Assembly (NCBI GenBank): GCA_028095005.1
Contig: CM051459.1
Location: forward strand, 129,001,657 to 129,065,656
Direction: 5' to 3'
DNA: 64,000 nt
From: Rhynchospora pubera
Lineage: Eukaryota > Streptophyta > Magnoliopsida > Poales > Cyperaceae
How positions within the stretch are numbered: position 1 is the stretch's first letter; each line of letters starts with the position of its first letter. The notes beneath the pieces were generated by a model, which saw only the letters and a program-made list of their open reading frames with translations, had not been told where the DNA came from and did no database searches. Both the position numbers and the translations under genes were made by a program. Below are positions 60,528 to 64,000 of this stretch, piece by piece.

Positions 60528-62488
60528 TCAACCGCGAGCAAGTCCGACAGGTGGTGGACGAGGAGCCATCTGAGGAGTGGAATGACGAGGCGGTGCACTA
60601 GAAGAAGAGGCTCCGCCATATGTCTGACCAAATGGACCATAGCTCTGACCGAAAGGAGATGGATGAACTGGAGGTGTGTACGGCTCGTCCAAATGTACTC
60701 CAATGGATGACAAAAAAGCGTCACCCGGGCTCAAGATAGGCTCGCCCTGAGAATATGGTGGTGGTCCAGGTGGATACTGTGTCGGATACTGTGTCTGGTA
60801 TGGTGGGTACTGGGTCTGGTACTCATAATGGGTAGGTGGGTCTGGATATGGACCAGGAGGTGGGCCTGGTGGTGTCGGTAACTCGCCAGTGGATATGGGT
60901 GGCTGTGTAAATGGGTGGATGGGCGGCTGTGTGGATGGCTGACTTTCTGTCCGTCTGCTCCGCACAATAGGCTGGCTGGGTCTCGGCTGATCAAAATATG
61001 TGTCCCAGTCGTGTAAAGTATACCCAGATGGCTATTACAATATTTCATTTATTTTATTTAAAAAAATATTATACCTCCCATACGGCGGACATCTCTCAAC
61101 TGACGGCTTCCCCCAACCTTGGAAACTTTTCGTAACGGACGGGCGACAAAGCAATAATCGGGTGTACAACCACAACTGAAGCAGTAGCCACGGAGCAGGT
61201 ACCTTCTGAGCGCCATTTGCCAGGACTGCCAAGTCCAGGCCGCGGTATAACATAGCAAGTGTGGCCGCACCCCAGTTATATCTAACTGAATCCGATGCAT
61301 GAACATCCTGCAAATAAGAAAAAATATTTTTCGTTAGTTGCAAACTAAGTTATCCAAGTTAGTACTAATGTAAGAGATGTTCTTAATATTTAAAATTACT
61401 AACCCGAAGTAACTCCAGATAAAAACAAGGAACAGAATCTCCTGTGGTATCTGGAAACATCTCGCAACCCATCAACTCCAACACCAGGGCCCGAGTGTAT
61501 CTATCGATCCTATCTGCGTCCTCTGACCCAGGTCCCTGTGCCCACATATCACGCAGTTTCCCAAACTGTACTGCGTGAAGTTTCCTGCATTACATAAACA
61601 TTACACACACACACATATATATATATATATATTGCAGCATATCTCAAAATTTAAATTAAATTTTAAAACGTTTGTTACCTCCCAGCACGTCGATCAGTCG
61701 CCCTCTCTCTGAAGCAATCTAGAACATCCTCCATAGGAGTGTCCCGTGGCAACGCAAAGTCGGCTAGCTTCTGCACATCGTCGTAATCAGTACGACCGGT
61801 CACCGGTCGTCCAGTCGTAGGCAAGCCAAAAATGAAGGCGACATCCTGCAAATTTTAATTACATTTTTTTATTAAACAACAAAAAAAATAATAAATAAAT
61901 AAATAGCTACCAACAGAACTTTGAAAAAATAATACCTCAAGAGTAATGGTCATCTCGCCTACGCGGGGAAAGTGGAACGTGTGGGTCTCGGGCCTCCATA
62001 ACATGGCTAGACCCTGTGTCATGGAACGATCCAATGGCATGTGACCTAACTCAACGAAATGAATAAGGCCCAATGTCACAAGACGCTGGTCCACCTCCTC
62101 GGTTCGTATTATTTTTGCCTTATGCATTTCGGGCGTCCACGCCTAAATAAGTTAAAAAACATATTATTTACTATATATACTATTAACTATATACAAAAAT
62201 TAACTACATAAATAATTAAAAAAATAAATTATTTCCTATATATACTATTAAAATATATATATATATATATATATAAAAACTTACTCGTACGTCTCGAAGC
62301 TCAGACTGACTGAGATGCAGAAGCTGATCAGCCGGAGGAGGAACGGGGGGGGGGGGGGGGGGGGGGGGGGGCAGCAGGGGGGGCAGATGAAGAAGCGCCA
62401 GGATCTCCTCCTGATGTAGATGCGCCAGGATCTCCTCGACGCCTCGTGGATCGACGTGGTCCTCTGGTCTTCTTCTTCGCGGTGGCAT
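60528..62488 (-). CDS. Plant mobile domain (PMD) protein gene, multi-exon, last junction unclear
   Basis: Exons 62488-62285, 62142-61936, 61845-61679, 61584-61404 and 61307-61075 have GT..AG introns and join in one frame. They encode RLVTLGLIHFVELGHMPLD, LWRPETHTFHFPRVGEMTI, FIFGLPTTGRPVTGRTDYDD, YNWGAATLAMLYRGLD and LLLQLWLYTRL, the pattern of the aminotransferase-like plant mobile domain known from transposons and from host proteins such as MAIN/MAIL1. A Pro/Tyr/Gln-rich tail (YEYQTQYPPYQ) lies in 61031-60528, but the only apparent intron before it is 43 bp and leads into the wrong frame. Exon 1 contains a 27-bp C-run (poly-Pro) whose length sets the frame. PMD proteins act in the nucleus in gene and transposon silencing in Arabidopsis; the role of this copy is unknown. 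It may be slightly damaged. Confidence 0.7.
62345..62371. repeat. G27 homopolymer in PMD exon 1
   Basis: Twenty-seven G residues on the plus strand read as poly-proline on the coding strand. Such runs slip easily in replication and sequencing, so the apparent frame of exon 1 is uncertain. Confidence 0.9.
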
Positions 62489-63350
62489 TTCGACTGTTAA
62501 TGCAATTAAAATTTAATAAAGTATAAAATCTATAAAAATTTCGGCAGCATTTCCCCTCTACCGGGAGAGTTTTCCAAAAAATCTGAACCCATTTACAACC
62601 CAATTTCAATCCAATTTCATTCCAATTTGAACCCAACCCAACCCAATTTGAATAAATCATTTAAATTTTACAATCATTGCATTTCACAAACATTGCATTT
62701 CACAAGCATTTCACAAGCAATTCACAAGCATTTCACAATTTTACAATCATTGTATTTCACAAATTTTCAAACAATCAATCAATCTACAAGCAATTCACAA
62801 ATATTTCTATTCCAACAATAATAAAATAAACATATAAAAAAGCTAACCTGGAGTAGAAAGAAATTGACTCTCTTCTAAACAATTTTTTACCTACATTTTT
62901 AATTAATACCATCAATTATTATCATTTTTCTAATTTTTCCCATATTTAATTATCAAAATCTTAATTATTAAAAGCAAAAAAAAAAAAATTAATTACACAT
63001 AATTTTTCTTATTTTTTCGTATTTTTAAAATAATTTTACAATTTATTATCTATTTTTTAATTAATTAAGTACTGAATAAACAAATAAAAAAACAAAAAAA
63101 ATACAATATAATTAATAAATTACATATATATTTACATTTTATTTTTCCTGATTTTTTCAGATTTTTTAAATATTTTTTCAATATTTTTCCTATTTTTAAA
63201 TTTAATTAACTAAATTAAAAACTAATAAACTAAATAAATAAAAAATTAAATAAATAAAAAAAATTAAAAAACTTACTGTGCTCGCGGAAAGGAGAGTCCA
63301 AGCGAGAGCGAAGGCAGCTTCTCTAGATCAGAAACCCCTATATATAAACT
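62489..63350. other. Upstream region of the PMD gene
   Basis: Includes a CAATTCACAAGCATTTCACAA-like simple-repeat stretch at 62660-62800 and very AT-rich sequence at 62880-63270. This should include the promoter of the PMD gene; no specific element was fixed. Confidence 0.5.
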
Positions 63351-63500
63351 AAACGTTAGATCGGAATCCAGGATTCCGATCTAACGTTCGATCGGAATCC
63401 CAGAATCCGATCTAACGTTAGATCGGAATCCAGGAATCCGATCTAACGTTCGGAATCCAGGATTCCGATCTAACGTTCGGAATCCAGGATTCCGATCTTA
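63351..63500. repeat. Five palindromic ~30-bp repeats at the right end of the Mutator-like element
   Basis: Units begin CGGAATCC at about 63362, 63393, 63424, 63451 and 63478. The consensus core CGGAATCCAGGATTCCG is a near-perfect palindrome, and units are joined by ATCTAACGTT. The last two lie within the TIR. The left end has only two units. Confidence 0.92.
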
Positions 63501-63583
63501 CGATACTATTTATATTAAACTGATTAAATTTATATTAATTTTATTGAATTATATTATTTTAATATTATTTTTTAAAATTTCGG
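63448..63583 (-). repeat. Right terminal inverted repeat of the Mutator-like element
   Basis: Reverse complement of 57499-57634 with a few substitutions. The inner half contains two of the five palindromic units of the right-end array. Confidence 0.9.
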
Positions 63584-63592
63584 TATGAAATT

Positions 63593-64000
63593 AAAGTAGG
63601 CACACTAAGAGCCCCAAATCGGAACATTCCTGCCCGTGCTCAATAGAGTTTAGAGTTTGGACTGACGAATTTAAACTTCATTCAATAGCTAATCTGATAA
63701 TTAGGAAGTGTGCTGAAATATAAAGATCGTAAAAAAAAAAAATCGATATGGTTCCGAGATTACAAGGCACAAGATCAATAATTATTCATCTAATTACAAG
63801 CAATTCGTGAAGTCAACCTATAAGGAGAATTGGGACACCGTTTGGATGGCAGATATGTGGAATATCTGAAAAGCGCCCAACATAATCATATTCCCAGAGA
63901 GGTTGATAGACGTACAGGAGACGACAATCCAGAATTCTAATTCTTGGATTAGGAATTGTTAATATTGTTCATAACTGTTATAGTACTGTAATTCGTTTGT
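63593..64000. other. Right flank; possible MITE end
   Basis: No gene. CCGTTTGGATGGC at about 63838 resembles the left terminus of the Tourist-like family, but the window ends before the other end can be checked. Confidence 0.35.

Larger units (their letters stand above)
57499..63583 (-). mobile_element. Mutator-like element with long TIRs, carrying a PMD gene and an unknown gene
   Basis: The 6,085-bp element begins CCGAAATTTTAAAAAATAAT, and its right end is the inverse of this. Inverted termini extend ~136 bp with only a few mismatches. Flanks carry 9-bp duplications, TCTGAAATT (57490-57498) and TATGAAATT (63584-63592), 8 of 9 identical; 9-bp duplications and long TIRs point to the Mutator superfamily. 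Two same-strand genes fill the interior (62488-60528 and 59495-58518). No MURA-type transposase frame or DDE signature was seen, so it is probably mobilised in trans. The near-identical TIRs and intact 325-codon frame suggest recent movement. Confidence 0.85.

Noticed and set aside
61605..61632. Possible structured element in an AT/CA dinucleotide run
   Set aside because: It is a plain microsatellite in a PMD intron.

Overview
This is plant nuclear DNA, most likely from a eudicot: AT-rich, intron-bearing genes, a coiled-coil NLR resistance-gene family, and a dense nest of plant-type transposons (Copia, Gypsy, L1-like LINEs, hAT, Tourist/PIF-like MITEs, Helitrons, a Mutator-like element). I cannot place it to genus. 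No tRNA, rRNA or CRISPR feature was seen.

The backbone is a direct segmental duplication. Block 1 (about 9.9-25.1 kb) and block 2 (about 38.1-57.0 kb) each hold one minus-strand CC-NB-ARC-LRR gene and homologous flanks. Block 2's gene (52542-56871) reads as an intact 915-residue NLR in three exons. Block 1's gene (20792-24934) is a pseudogene with a nonsense codon and a 34-bp deletion. Both copies need the same non-canonical GC-AG first intron. Block 2's gene also carries an in-frame 12-residue insertion made by a tiny poly(A) retroposition with a 13-bp target duplication. Because each block serves as the empty site for insertions in the other, several mobile elements can be dated after the duplication.

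Layout: 1-7464, a decayed minus-strand Copia element with one LTR; 7465-9449, a Gypsy 3' end and LTR interrupted by it; 9.9-25.1 kb, block 1 with three or four MITEs, one hAT MITE, a ~6-kb Helitron with captured exons, and the NLR pseudogene; 25.1-34.5 kb, a MITE, a second Helitron terminus with captured exons of a probable mitochondrial protein, and foldback elements; 34.5-38.06 kb, a second truncated Copia copy; 38.06-57.0 kb, block 2 with a full-length dead LINE (itself hit by a 1.56-kb hAT), a 5'-truncated LINE on the other strand, MITEs and the intact NLR; 57.5-63.6 kb, a Mutator-like element.

That Mutator-like element (57499-63583) is the most unusual object. It has ~136-bp inverted termini, a 9-bp target duplication (8/9 match), no recognisable transposase, and two same-strand genes: a plant-mobile-domain (PMD) gene and an intact 325-residue protein I do not recognise, with two Cys/His clusters, a charged helical middle and three 23-residue C-terminal repeats. 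Its right end carries five ~30-bp palindromic repeats.
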